A DNA stretch of 64,000 nucleotides from Gymnopus androsaceus JB14 (Eukaryota > Basidiomycota > Agaricomycetes > Agaricales > Omphalotaceae): contig ML769502.1 of NCBI GenBank assembly GCA_009733575.1, forward strand, positions 124,001 to 188,000. The letters run 5' to 3'. A model generated the notes under the pieces. That model had not been told where the DNA came from and ran no database searches. It worked only from the letters and a program-made list of their open reading frames with translations. Position 1 is the stretch's first letter; every line of letters begins with the position of its first letter. The translations under genes and the position numbers were made by a program. Shown here piece after piece: positions 12,297 to 24,572 of this stretch.

Positions 12297-14069
12297 TCAC
12301 ATTCGTTTTGCTGCTATACTTCTCATATGCACTGCCAAAGCAAGCATAGCTACAGTCCCAGCTGCGTATGTGTAAGTAGGACCAAATGTCCAATATGAAG
12401 CACAAGCTGGTTGCAATCATTAGTGAAATGGAAGAACATTGAGGGAGAAAATGACAAACCTATCAAAGGGCCTACTGCACGCCCTAGTTGGCCGGACGAT
12501 CTGAATTCACCAAGAGCTTTGCCTTTGGCAAGTAGAGGGTGCCCTTTAGCAGGCTTTCCAGTAGTTGTATCGAAACCTCCTTCATCACATTGGAGAGAGG
12601 CAAAGGCAGTAAGAGAGTTGACTACTGTCGCAGATGTGAATGCCATGCATACAGCAGCAAGTTGCAACAGTCGACGAGATAGGGTGAGGTTGGTAGAGAC
12701 GTAGATTGGTAGGATAGTAAGGAAGATGAGACCCAACACGCAGCTATAAACGCCGCGTCGGGCCATAACGCCTTCGCCAATCTTGGAGGTGGCTCGTCGA
12801 ACATAACCACCTTGTAGTAAGGCGCTGATGATTCCGATGGAGCCAATGAGCATCCCATTCTGTTTGTTATTCCAGTCAAATACTAGAGAAGATATGAGAA
12901 TATATAAATCTCACAGAACGATGGATACTCACAGTCAAAGGTCAGGAAGGTCAGTGTGAATTCTACTCCCGAGAAGATACCCAAAAATAAAAGATGAAGA
13001 GTGCGAAGCGATTTGAGAGTTTGTAATCGTTGCTCAGTGCTTTGTGGTTTCGAGACTTTGGCAGCTCCAGTTCCATTAGTCTCGTTGCCCTTGGCTGTGG
13101 CCTCGGGAGTGGATTTGATGCCTTTTCCTCGGGTTTCGGGAAGTGCGACAATTAGAAAGATGGTTTCCAGAGACAACAGAACGAGAGTAATGATGGCTGG
13201 GACTGCATAGACGTTGAGCTCAATGCCAAATGTGCTGACAGCCGGCAGCGGTTTAGATGCAAAGTATGCCCCAATCGGAGGACCGATGCAAAAACATATA
13301 GCGAATGCGATCCCTACATAGGCCAAGGCCTGGGACCGCTTGGCAGGAGTAGTAACGTCTGAGAGAATAGCGCTGCGATACTTTAATTGATTGACTGCAC
13401 GCAGAATGCGATACTCACATTGCGAGTTGGACGTTCCCTTCGCTCAGACCTCCGATAACCCGGGATAGCATATACGACGCGAATGTCGTGGACATTATCC
13501 ATCTGGGGAAACATGCAACATCAGCTCAAACTCGGCTCAAACGCTGATAGGAACATACACCAAAGCAGAAAGAAGATTTCCAATCATAGGTGATGAGGAG
13601 GATTTTCTTGCGACCATATTTATCTGAGAGAGAGCCAATTCGAGGAGAGACGATGAATTGCAGCATGCTAATCCATTTTAGAGTTGATTTGGTCCGAGCT
13701 TTGAAAGTACATACGAGAACACTGAGCCCATTAATCCACCTAAATGACAAGCTTTAATGAAATATCCTGCAGAAACCGCGGAGATGGACGTACCCAGCAG
13801 AACCACGTCCCATTTCTGCGAATGAAGCGATGGCTTGTAAAACAAGCTCCGGAATGCTGACACGATTCCGAGTGTTTGTGAAAGGAAACCATTGGGATCC
13901 GATATTTCCCTCTTTCGGTCAAATTTTACCCTCAGAACTCTAAGCCGAAAGAAAAGGCACTCACAACTCTATACCATTCTATTAATCTAGGAAACAAGGG
14001 CAGGGGAATGGTGAAGGCGAAGAGATCGAGAACCAGCGAAATAAAGACGATTCTTTCCACAGCAGGCAT
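12297..14069 (-). CDS. Major facilitator superfamily transporter, MFSD10/TETRAN-like
   Basis: Minus-strand multi-exon membrane transporter of the 12-TM MFS type. It starts MPAVERIVFISLVLDLFAFT with the first membrane helix, followed by FRSLFYKPSLHSQKWDVVLLG and GGLMGSVFSMLQFIVSPRIG, the arrangement seen in MFSD10. The MFS loop signature between TM2 and TM3 is clear: GSLSDKYGRKKILL. Later segments include SRVIGGLSEGNVQLA, ALAYVGIAFAICFCIGPPIGA, RLQTLKSLRTLHLLFLGIFSGVEF and GRAVGPLIG. The last exon joins as ACASYWTFGPTYTYAAG and ends KRM at 12297. MFSD10 relatives are organic-anion/drug proton antiporters; the substrate here is unknown. Start chosen because membrane helix 1 follows at once. Confidence 0.8.
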
Positions 14070-14764
14070 TGTAAAGGAGTGCAGAAGTAGATTCAAAGTT
14101 GCGCAGTGTAATATATAGAAGGCTAAGGCAGTCCGGCTGCTAGACGACAACACGGTCTCACACGAAAAAGTAACCGTTCCCGGTTATTCAGCGACTACAG
14201 TATTCAGTCCATCTCTCCGAGCTATTAGGATTCCACGTATATACCGCGCAAGGCACCGCCTCTGCAAACCTCCTTCAGGGAATATCGATTTGTACTTACT
14301 CGAACCGTTCATCCGAGCTCCATTTGGTATTTCTAACATGTTCGCTACTCGGTTTACAATTTCGTGCCAATACATGCATCTTTTTTGATTTCCTATGGCT
14401 CAAACAGATTAGTCTATGGGCTGCACAGGCTATCCTTCCGTATTCAGCGCAGGATTGTCAACGGATAATACCAAAGGTACCTTTCCTTTTCCTGTTCGCT
14501 TCCGGCATGCAAGGAGCTTGAAATTTTGCCCCAGCGCCCTACAATTCTTTCCATGGACTGCGTCCTACTTCCGGGAGGAAGGAGAGGTGAAGTGTTTATT
14601 GCCTCGCTGTCACAAGACGCGAATGTTCGCGTATAAATATCAGAATAATCAAGGCAGTCTGCTGTGGGCACGCAATACAGTTTCAGAGAGCGTCCATACC
14701 AAGGTTAGTACTGGTAGATTGTGCGCGTCGTAATAGATATAGATATACTATATAGTCTTTACAT
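14070..14764. other. Gene-free stretch upstream of the transporter
   Basis: Transporter promoter side plus the 3' side of PUS7. Only short unsupported frames on both strands; no repeat recognised. Confidence 0.45.
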
Positions 14765-17700
14765 TTACACTGTTTCTTCAGCTATCTCCATCACAGCGTC
14801 TTCATCTCCATTCGTTAAGATCGCCTCTACATCTACATCAGCACCTCCACGATATTTTTGATCCTCAGCAGCTATCGTCAACCCTGTTTGGAAATGTGAG
14901 CTGGTCTCAGTTTTGGTGATCTCCCGCAATGCCATCGTAGCGTAGGAGGCAGTACCAAGCGTCAGATTAATTTGAAGGGCCAAGAATTTTCCCTGCTCAT
15001 CGACAACGGGTGGGTCGAACCCGAGGAGCTTGTCTTCGTCTGCCTGCGCAAGAGGGACGTCTGGGTCTGTGTAACGCATGACGGACCAAGTCATTGCGCT
15101 AGGCCGGTGGAGAATCTTTCGGTAGGACCCACCAAGGGTGTAGTCCCTGTGAGTTTAGTACCGTCAGCCGTGGACCAGCGGTGAAAAGGGTTGAACGCAC
15201 TTTTGCTTTCGCACAAAGTTGTCCGGATCAAGGCCATCCATCTTGAGGAATTCCCGGTATTTCTCACCAAGTTTCCTCCCGGATAAGCGACGTCGGTCCC
15301 AGGAAGAGGCATGATCACATCAAGCATCGAGTATTTGTTCAGATCCTCTTCTGTTAGTGTCTTGATCTTTGGTGCTGTCCAAGGTTTTCGGCTCAGCTTT
15401 TTTCGTGCGCGATTGGAAAGGCTCTCGTCTGTAAACGGGTAAAAAAATGCAGGTAGCCAGAATAAACTAAAAACCTTCTTCATTCTCAGACCCTTCAGGT
15501 GCTTCACCTACTTCTTCAGTTTTCGCATCCGGATCGACATCGAACACAAGGTCGCCGACAACGGGTTTCTCGGCACCATGCATCCGGACACGCTCAGATA
15601 CAATGGCATTCCACACATAAGACTGGTACGCATGCACATACATTAATCGAAGGTTCCGGGGGATCTGGAAAGATTCAGCTCCCCAAGTCTAGAAAACACG
15701 ATAAAATAGCTTACCGTTGAAAGAGCGCCCATTGCATTACGGGTATCTCCCTTTTGCTTCTTGAAGCTCTCTAAAAGGCACCGTTCGGCGACGACTCGTC
15801 TAGGCATGAGCGCCAGAGCCCTGTCTATGTCCTTATCCACAAGCCATGCATTCCGGGCAGCCTCTACATCAGGATGTTCTCCATGACGAGTCTGAAGTAT
15901 CAAAGAGACAGCTTTTTGCCATTCGGATTGTAACAGTGCAAGACCGATAGCATGTGTAGGGACAGAAGCGGTTCCAAATCTTTGCATGCCTAGAGACGGA
16001 TTCAGGAATTGGGGCTCAGTCAAAATTTTAACGAACCGTAATAGTTGATAAAGCCGATATTCTTCACGATATTAAGTGCTTTATCAAGTGTTTCCATTGA
16101 ATCCACTTGGACGCTCCTGTATTTGTTTTTGGTTAGGAAGATGTGCATACCTTACAAAGTGAACTTACCGAAGGGTAATAACGAATGCATTCCCCTTGAG
16201 TAATCCAAGTTCAAGGCTCGCTTTGCGGTATTTGAGGTCAGCGATACGGACACCACGATCACCTCGTTGAGTTAAAGCTGTATCAGCGGAATTTCGTCCA
16301 TTCGTCACACCATTTGCAAGGCGCCATACGTCCTCGACCGTTTTGTTATTCCGTTTCAAGGAAACTCTCTGAACAGTGACTCCACGTTTATCCTTTGTTC
16401 CGGCTACCGAAAGATCCTTGACATTCACTTTGAGCATACGGGAGAGGTGAGAAAGCGCGTCTTGTGTATCGCGGTTCGTCTTTTGAAGGGTGAAATGGAT
16501 GTAGGGAGGAAAGGTTCCACGAGAAACACGCTCGGATCCTCCAGGTCCGTCTACCGAAGATGTAGTGTAAGTTATGAGCACCTGCAAAGACTATATATTT
16601 CGCACCTCTTCTTTCACGACCACCACGTCCAACCCCGCGCCGTGCCCACTTGACCACAATTTTAGATCCATCGTCAGTAGCAGGAGCAGACTTGTCAGTC
16701 TCGCTGTCCAACTTTCCACCAAATAGTTCGCGGATGACTTGGTGGAATGCGGTCCTAGTCTCTTTTGAACCAATCGGCTACAGAGGAGGGTGTTGGATAA
16801 ATTCATAAACAAATGACTGGCATGGGGTGAACAAACTTCAGAGACAACTTTTCGATGGTCTTCCCTTCCTGAACCGCCACCGCTGCCACCGCCACGACCT
16901 CCTCTACCTCCTCTACCTCCCCGACCACCTCGGTCACGTCCGCGGCCCCTTCCTCGCTTACCACGGTCACTGGACTCGGGCTCTGGAGCCGGAGGAGCAG
17001 CTTCCAAGGCAGAAGAGGAGGGATCTTCAGTACTTTTCCCAGCTCTTCCTCCCCAGCCGCTATCAGGTACCCTAGGAGGTTCTGGTCCTTGCAGGAACAT
17101 TTCCTTCAGCTGAGATAATGCTGTTTCAGACAAGTAGGGTGCCAGTTTCGCATCGAATGATTCCGGCCAAGGCTCTTTCGATTGATTTGGCTTTTTAGCA
17201 TCCTTAGACTCTTCCGAAGCCTCTTCCGGCTTGTCGGATGTTGTCGTCTGGTCTTGTGTAGGACCACTGGTGGACGCAGTCGGGGTTTCGTCAACTTTCA
17301 TCGCTTGATCATCGGTAGCGATAGCGGACGGGACTTCCGCGGGATTCTTTGTCGTAGACTCTGGCATGGCCAAAGATTTTAGATGAATAACGTTTCCGTC
17401 TAGATCGACTTCGTTAACTAGGAAATCTGTAAATCTAAAGATAATTCAGAGTTTTTCGTTGTAGATATTGACAGAGACAAACCTCTGTTTGATTATTCCT
17501 TCAATTTTGGAAACGCCGCGACCGACATATTCCGAAATACCAACATCTGTTTCTAAAAAGTTTACTGCACGGCCGTCCTCGACAACAGGAAGAGGAACTC
17601 CGAGCAGAGAATGACTGGGAGGTAAGAATGTGCGGCCTTTTCTTCGACTTTTTCTTCTTCTTCTTCTTCTTCTACCGCTACTTTCTCTTCAATAGGCGGT

Positions 17701-17789
17701 GCGGCCTCTGAGGCATCTACCTTTGCTCTTTTCGAGTCTCTATCGAGGTCTTCATCGTCATTTTCGCGTTCCCGGATAATAGCAGACAT
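14765..17789 (-). CDS. PUS7: tRNA pseudouridine synthase, TruD/PUS7 family
   Basis: Converts uridine to pseudouridine in tRNA, snRNA and mRNA. N-terminus [18 protein letters not shown], then an acidic E-run. TruD features in order: [45 protein letters not shown], a low-complexity insert with an RGG-rich block, [19 protein letters not shown], the catalytic motif [16 protein letters not shown] with its Asp, [29 protein letters not shown], and the C-terminal [15 protein letters not shown]. At least seven short introns, all GT-AG. Two apparent single-base deletions break the frame: at 17613-17621 (LPP/SHSLLG) and 15271-15276 ([17 protein letters not shown]). Conserved sequence on both sides argues for assembly indels. 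Head-to-head with URA3, 62 bp between starts. Confidence 0.85.
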
Positions 17790-17851
17790 GGAAGTAAGGA
17801 ACAGAGTTTTTTGATCGGAAATTTCTCAAACTGGAACCATCACCATCATCC
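17790..17851. promoter_or_regulatory. 62-bp divergent promoter region of PUS7 and URA3
   Basis: Only 62 bp separate the two start codons, so both 5' leaders and core promoter elements must lie in it or overlap the coding ends. It holds a TTTTTTGATCGG patch but no clear TATA box. Confidence 0.5.
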
Positions 17852-18804
17852 ATGTCCTCTTTTCTTCGACAAACATATGGCCAAAGGGTGCAGAACCACA
17901 GTAATCCCGCCGCAAAGCAGCTTTTGGAAATCATGGAGAAGAAAAAGACCAATCTGGCAGTTAGCGTAGATGTGACCAAGTCCAAAGAATTCCTGGCAAT
18001 CATCGATGCTGTTGGTCCTTTTGTTTGTCTAGTCAAGGCAAATCCTTCTCCTTCAAGTCAATATCTGCTTTTGCTTACTCGACATTTCGATTCAAGACTC
18101 ATGTTGATATAATCGAAGACTTTGATCATTCGCTCATCCAGCAACTGCAAGATTTAAGCGTTAAACATGATTTTGCCATCTTTGAAGATCGCAAGTTTGC
18201 GGATATTGGTATGTTTAGTATATAGCTACAAATAGTCGACTGAGGAACTGATTTCCTTATGCCAGGGAATACTGTGGCACTTCAGTACTCGAGTGGTGTG
18301 CACAAGATAGCAAGCTGGTCGCATATAACCAACGCTCATCCTGTTCCCGGCCCATCTATCATCTCGGGTCTTTCGTCCGTAGGTCTACCTCTCGGCCGTG
18401 GACTCCTGCTGCTCTCAGAGATGAGCACAAAGGGTGCGCTTGCTGTAGGGTCTTACACGGTAGAGGCCGTTCGGATGGCCCGAGCTCATCGAGATTTTGT
18501 GATCGGTTTCATCGCCCAAAGGACTATGGAAGGGATTGGTATGCAGGGAGATGATGTTGTCGATAACGATGACTTTCTTATTCTTACACCTGGTGTAGGG
18601 CTAGATGTGAAAGGAGACGCTATGGGCCAGCAGTATCGTACTCCTAGGGAAGTGATTTTGGAATCGGGATGCGATGTCATCATTGTCGGAAGGGGAATAT
18701 ACGGAAAGGACCCTGGCTTGGTCGAACAGATCAGAGCTCAGGCAAAGAGATATATGGATGCTGGATGGGAAGCCTATCAGGAGAGGATATCGTCTCCGAG
18801 TTGA
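17852..18804 (+). CDS. URA3: Orotidine 5'-phosphate decarboxylase
   Basis: Last step of de novo UMP synthesis (OMP to UMP plus CO2), cytosolic. Exons 17852-18037, 18097-18208 and 18266-18804. The spliced protein reads [12 protein letters not shown]..., [30 protein letters not shown], the catalytic [17 protein letters not shown] with the Asp/Lys pair, [45 protein letters not shown] and IIVGRGIYG, all diagnostic. Length of about 279 residues fits the family. The first intron (18038-18096) begins GC, not GT: AAG|GCAAAT...TTCAAG|ACTCAT. This is forced because the codons for VK and TH on each side are conserved. Confidence 0.96.
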
Positions 18805-19086
18805 AATGTCTGCACCTCTGAAGGTAGTAGTGTTCTAGAATTTTTACATGCCGACCTGTCGTGCAAACATAGCATCTAGCAAAATAAAGAGAACCTATAG
18901 TACTATATTATACTTATTACTATAATATTCTGGCGCGTATCACGTGTAACGTCGGACGGCTATAATTGCGCCATCCACGCTCAACCTCCTTTCTTTCTTA
19001 CTTTCATCTTCTTCGAACCCTGGTGGTTTTGAACACATTTCTACTCAGCACATTTCTATCTCATTCATTCACTTTTACTTGACGAA

Positions 19087-20613
19087 ATGCGGCCAGCTAC
19101 TTTCATTCTTCTCTCGATTCCTTTGCTCGCCCAATGTGCGCCACTTGTCAATCGGGCTGGTTCCGTTCAACCAACGAACTCAAGCGAAATCTCGCCGTCT
19201 TCCTCCTCGGTAGCCCAGTCTACTTCAACATCAGAAACCGCCTTTACTTCTACATCCGTATCCTCTGTCTCTCAAACGCCTTCGCCTTCAGTCACTTCTT
19301 CCTCCGTCGTATCCGCTTTAGACGCGTCTGAAACTCCTCAACCCGAAATTGTCACCTCTCCAGACGGCGCGGAATCCGTTTTCATTGCTTCCAGTTCGAC
19401 CAACGATTCTACACAAGGCGTTCCTCTTATCATGGGATATTATACTTCCTGGAACAGTCAGATACTCGAGCCTGAGGAAATCGACTTTGCCATATACCGT
19501 TGCATTACTTATGCTTTTGCCACGCTGAACGAGGCGCTGCAACTCTCCGTCGATAGTCCTGATCTTCTGGAACGACTGGTCAACGCGGCGCATGCCAAGG
19601 GTACATGCGTGATCTTGAGCATAGGGGGCTGGGATGATAGCGCGTAAATTTCAACTCTTTTGTTGGCTTTGATTATCACACTCATTGTTGATCGTCCTCA
19701 GGTATTTCTCCTCTGCAGTGTCCACGAGCAGCAACAGAACCAGCTTCGTCCAACAGGTGATCGAGTTATTCCAAAATTACAAGTTGGATGGGTTCGACTT
19801 TGATTGGGAGTATCCTGGACAAGAAGGAAAACCCGGGAATCAGTTCAACAATAACGACACTCAGAACTTTTTTGCGTTCTTCCAACTTCTACGCTACGAG
19901 CTACCTAATGCGATTATCAGCGCTGCCGCTCTCGATACTCCTTTTGTAGGCTCAGATGGACAGCCGATGCAGGACGTCTCGCCTTTCGGTGAAGTTCTCG
20001 ACTGGCTTACGATCATGAATTACGATGTCGTCCAATGTATGTGTCCTCTCCGTTAGTACAAAGTCAGCACTAAAACTCATGATTTCGTCCAGCCTCGTCA
20101 ACTCCTGGGCCAGACGCACCTCTCTCTGATTATTGTCACAACTCCACTCAGCCACAAGCCAGTGCTGCTGCCGGAGTCGACCAGTGGACTCGCGCGGGTT
20201 TCCCTGTTGGCAAGCTAGTTCTCGGTGTCCCTTACTATGGCTACGTCTCCAACTCCAACGCCTCCACTCTTCGCTCCCGCGCCTCGAGTCCTTCCGTTCG
20301 ACTTCAAGGAGATACTGATGGTTGTATGCTCTTCCGCGACTTTGTCAGTCAGGGTGCTCTCGCATGTAATACTGAAGAATGTTATGGCTCGGGTGGTTTC
20401 GCTCGCTATTGGGATCAGTGCTCGTCCACACCTTACTTACGGTCGGAAGCCGCGAAACAGGTTGTTTCTTTTGACGATCCAGAGTCGATGAGTATGAAAG
20501 CACAGTTTGCGAAGAAGACGGGAATGCTGGGGGTGATCGCTTGGGAGATAGCTGGTGATACAGATAAGGGGGACCTTGGGTTGGCTATTGAACATGGTTT
20601 CAGTGTGGCGTAG
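19087..20613 (+). CDS. Secreted GH18 endochitinase
   Basis: Hydrolyses beta-1,4-linked chitin; secreted, acting on own cell wall or external chitin. Signal peptide MRPATFILLSIPLLAQCAP, then an ~85-residue Ser/Thr-rich linker, then the catalytic barrel: GYYTSWNSQ, AFATLNE, VILSIGGWDDSA, and the GH18 signature LDGFDFDWEYPG with the catalytic Glu in DWEYP, then LDWLTIMNYDVV, VLGVPYYGY, YWDQCSSTPYL and a terminal GVIAWEIAGDT. Two introns (19644-19701 and 20037-20092) join cleanly. No carbohydrate-binding module or GPI signal visible. Several NxS/T sites suggest glycosylation. Frame fully open, so it is probably functional. Confidence 0.9.
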
Positions 20614-20948
20614 TATAAAAAGGGATTGGAGATGGTAGGCGTAGATGTACACGTATATTACTTAAACTGGACTACTTTTTTTTTGATATGCATATCTCTA
20701 AGTTTGAGCTTGTACAGAGAGTTCTAGGTGCATAATTAGTAAGTAGGTGAAACTAGAGTAGACGCCAAGGACGAGTTCTTGCCCGGGTCGCGCGGCGTGG
20801 GACGCGTTGCGCTATGCATAGCAACTGCCAACTGCATGGTAAACCGTGATGGCGGGACTCGGTCGTCAATTTCAAATCTGAAAACCCTGAGTTCTTTATG
20901 TTTCGCGATGTAAATAAATGAAACAATTCTTCTTTCTTTCATGCTGCC

Positions 20949-23900
20949 ATGATGTTTCCCTTTTTCCTTTTGTTCGTACCGTTGCTGTTCATCGCACCCG
21001 CTCGATGCGTGGATTGGACATCGACGCCCTTTAATCCCCCAGCATTTCCGTTAGCCGTCCGGAGTCCCTATTTGAGCGCATGGCTTCCTTCAGGTGCTTG
21101 ATTTTCAGATGCGGAGGCTGAATTATACTGACAGTTGTGTAAACTAGGAAATGGCACGTCCCTCAATGGTGCGTGGGCTCAGTTCTGGACAGGTTCGTGA
21201 AAACTTTTTCACTGTAAAAGAGCAACGAGTAAACGGTAGTTATTGTAGGTCAGGTATGGTGTTTGTCTTGGCCAATTCAAAGAAATACTGGCAGCTTACC
21301 GAATGGATAGACCCTCGGATGGGCAGGTTTCGTGAACGTGGATGGAAAATCATACTGCTTCCTGGGGACCCCCGGTGTTCCAGATGCAACTTTCTCACAA
21401 GCAACGCAGAAAAGCGCTAATGTTCGTTCACCTTTTGTGCATAAATCCATTGTACTTACCAATACGAACTCAGTTTACATCCACCCAAAGTACCTTTGTT
21501 CTTGCTGCTGGATCCGTCGATATTACAGTTCGATTCCTGTCGCCTGTTGAGGTATATGACCTGAATTGCACAAATAATCTCATCTCATTTTCTACCTAGC
21601 CCAGTGATTTCACGAAGCAATCAATGCCCTTTTCCTACATGGCCATTTCGGCTGTGGCAACGGATGGAAGCTCTCATTCTGTTCAAGTTTACAGTGATAT
21701 CAGTGCAGAATGGGTCTCCGGCAATCTCTCCCTGATTGCAAACTGGACTACCACTATCGAAGACGTGCTCACACATCAGGTCCAACTCGAAACCCCCGCT
21801 CCTTTCACCGAAATTGACGATCGTGCACAATGTCGGTACTTCATCCTAGTTTTTGACATTTCTTGGTTTAATCTTTGTTACAGACGGATCCGCCTATTAT
21901 TCTACAACAAACGTGATTTCTGCGATGATTTTCATAGCTTCCGTGTACTGATGTGGTTTTAGCAAGCATCGGGATTGACCTACCAAACTGGAGAGGACAC
22001 CGTCGTCCGAGCTCAATTTATCAACAATAGCAAGTTGGCCAATACGCTGGACACCAATTATCGCGCGATATCCAATAATTGGCCAGTGTCTTCGAGTTAT
22101 GCGTAAAAAACTTCATTGATCTAATAGAAATGTTTTCCTTACTCTTCTCTTCGTCCAGGCATGATCTCGGGACCGTTTCAAACAGTGAAACCACTCCTAT
22201 AGTCATCGGTGTGGGTTTCTCTAGAGATCCTGCGATAGAATACATCATTGCGGATGATGTGCTTCAGAACAGAAGCTCTTACTTTTTGAGTGCGTTCAGT
22301 TCACCTTTGGATGCTGTGAGTTTCTTCTCTCAAACGTCCTTGCCATATTGAAGCTTATGAGAGTTGTATAGATGACCTCGTTCTTGCAAGACTACGATGC
22401 AGCACTTGAGCGTGCGTATACTCTTGACGCGCAAGTGAATAGTGATGCTTCAGCAATTTCTACCGACTATGCGGGATTGGTCGCTCTTTCCATTCGCCAG
22501 CTCCTTGGGGGCATCGAGATCACGCTTTCCAAAAACAGCGATGGCTCTTTCAACACTTCCGACGTCCTAGTATTTTTGAAAGGTCTGTTTGCGCTATAAT
22601 GCACTTGATTGTCGCTCACTCAATTTATTCCAGAAATTTCTAGCGATGGAGTGAGCTCATTTTCTAGCTGTCTCTGATTAATAGCCTTAACTTTCTCAAC
22701 AGAACGTCAACACTGTGGATGTCATTTTCCCAGCTTTCCCAGGTCTCTTGTACCTCAATCCACAGCTAGTAAAGCTTCTGCTTCAAGGACTTTTCGAGTA
22801 TCAGGCCACAGGACAATACCCGAACAAATATAGCTGTCACGATCTTGGTATGAGGTTCCCTAACCTTCGCAGTTCACTTTTGACCTCTGTTTGTCCGCAG
22901 GGTCGTCATATCCTGTAGCTAATGGCCATAATGCTGGTACAGATGAAGCTATGCCTGTAGAGGGTTTGTTTGTTTTCTACTTAGCTGCCTTGTGTCTTGA
23001 TTCACGAAAATGCAGAAAGCGGCAACATGGTAATCATGGCTCTCGGTTATGCGCTCAAAAGTGGTGACAACTCCCAACTGTCCCAATTCGAGGATTTACT
23101 GGATCAATGGACGCAATTTCTGATAACTGACTCTCTGATTCCCAACAACCAACTCAGCACCGATGATTTTGCGGGATCGTTGGCCAACCAGACCAACTTG
23201 GCTATCAAGGGAATCGTTGGAATCAAGGCCATGTCCAAGATTGCAGAACTCCTTGGGGACTCATCCAAGAGTTCTAATTACAGCGTAAGCTTTGTTTTGG
23301 ATAGCAGCTGACGCTCGTCACTAATGCTTCTGATAGTCGATAGCCTCTTCGTACGTCTCTCAATGGCAATCCCTCGCTACTTCGTCGTCTGGGAATCATT
23401 TAACTCTCAACGTATATTCGCTTTTCAGCATCTAGTGCAAATTAGAAGCTGACCCTGTTTCAATAGTACGGGAATGATTCATCATGGTCGCTCTCATACA
23501 ACATGTATGCCGACAAGCTGCTGCAACTGGACGTCTTCCCCGAGTCTGTTTACACCATGCGTTCGTGATTTCGTGGTTTCGGAAAACTTTTCTGTACTAA
23601 ACAAAAATAGAAACTGAATGGTACAAGACCGTGGATGGTGAGCTTGATGCTCTTTCTTCGAAGCGCTCTATTGATTTTAATTCATATCTCAGCTACCTTC
23701 GGCGTTCCCCTCGACACACGGTAAGATCCTCCGCTCGTGTTCATCACAAAACTCATCGTTGTTTCCGACAACAGTCATACATACACAAAATCAGGTTGGT
23801 CATGGTCAGAATCTCTTGACGTAGTAGTATCGCTGACACCTTTAACAGACTGGCAGATTCTAACTGCAGGTAAGATCAGTACTTTTAAGTTTAGGATCCG

Positions 23901-24441
23901 TCTTGATAGCGATTGCAGGTATCATGACCGATACTAGTGTTCGAGACATGTTCATCGAGGCTGATGTCAAGTTCGCCTCGAGTGGTATGAGCTCACAGCC
24001 GTTCGCTGACTGGTATGACACTGTTACGGGTGATGCTGAAACGTTCCGCGCTAGGCCAGTTGTTGGAGCACATCGTAAGCTATTTCAGTTGATATTTCGA
24101 TTGGAATGCTGACCGAAATCTATCCTTTCCTAGTCGCCTTGGTAAGTCGCAAGGTCTCCTTGCCCAATACCTAGTAATGCTCAATATATATTGTCTCTTG
24201 CTTTATTTCCACAGTTGACACTGTAAGTCGACCTTTCCTCCGCAATTGGTTGGTTAGCTGAACTTTCCCCCATAGAAATGATACAGCAATCGCTAGCTCA
24301 AGCACAAGTAACTCTTCCGCGCCCTCATCTTCCTCGTCACCATCATCATCCAGCTCAAAGAACAATGCCGTTGTGAACAGCAGCGTTTTATCACCCCTCG
24401 CGATGGTGTTGATACTTCCATTCCTTTGGTTGCTCTCCTAA
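20949..24441 (+). CDS. Secreted glutaminase A-like protein, GPI-anchored
   Basis: Fungal GtaA-type family (DUF5127/DUF4965/DUF1793 architecture). Signal peptide MMFPFFLFVPLLFIAPARC, then WTSTPFNPPAFPLAVRSPYL, AQFW, FVNVDGKSYCFLGTPGVP, STFVLAAGSVDITVRFLSP, YSDISAEWVSGNLSL, GEDTVVRAQFI, LRQLLGGIEITLSK, LDQWTQFLITDSLIPNN, FAGSLANQTNLAIKGIVGI, FGVPLDTRHTYTKSDWQ and FRARPVVGAH. More than ten short introns. The C-terminus (an Asn/Ser-rich spacer, then NSSVLSPLAMVLILPFLWLLS) looks like a GPI-attachment signal, which would place the enzyme on the cell surface. Expected to release glutamate from extracellular glutamine; activity inferred. Paralogue at 33158. Only 131 bp separate its stop from the IPI3 start. 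Confidence 0.8.
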
Positions 24442-24572
24442 CGTATATCTACATATTGCAATGTTATTTATATATTTATTCGAATGAAAGTAGTCTCGGC
24501 CTGAAGCCGGCGATACGGCGGCTTGATTTTCGTAAACTCAGCTTTGACCACTGTGAAAAAATCCCATGCTTG

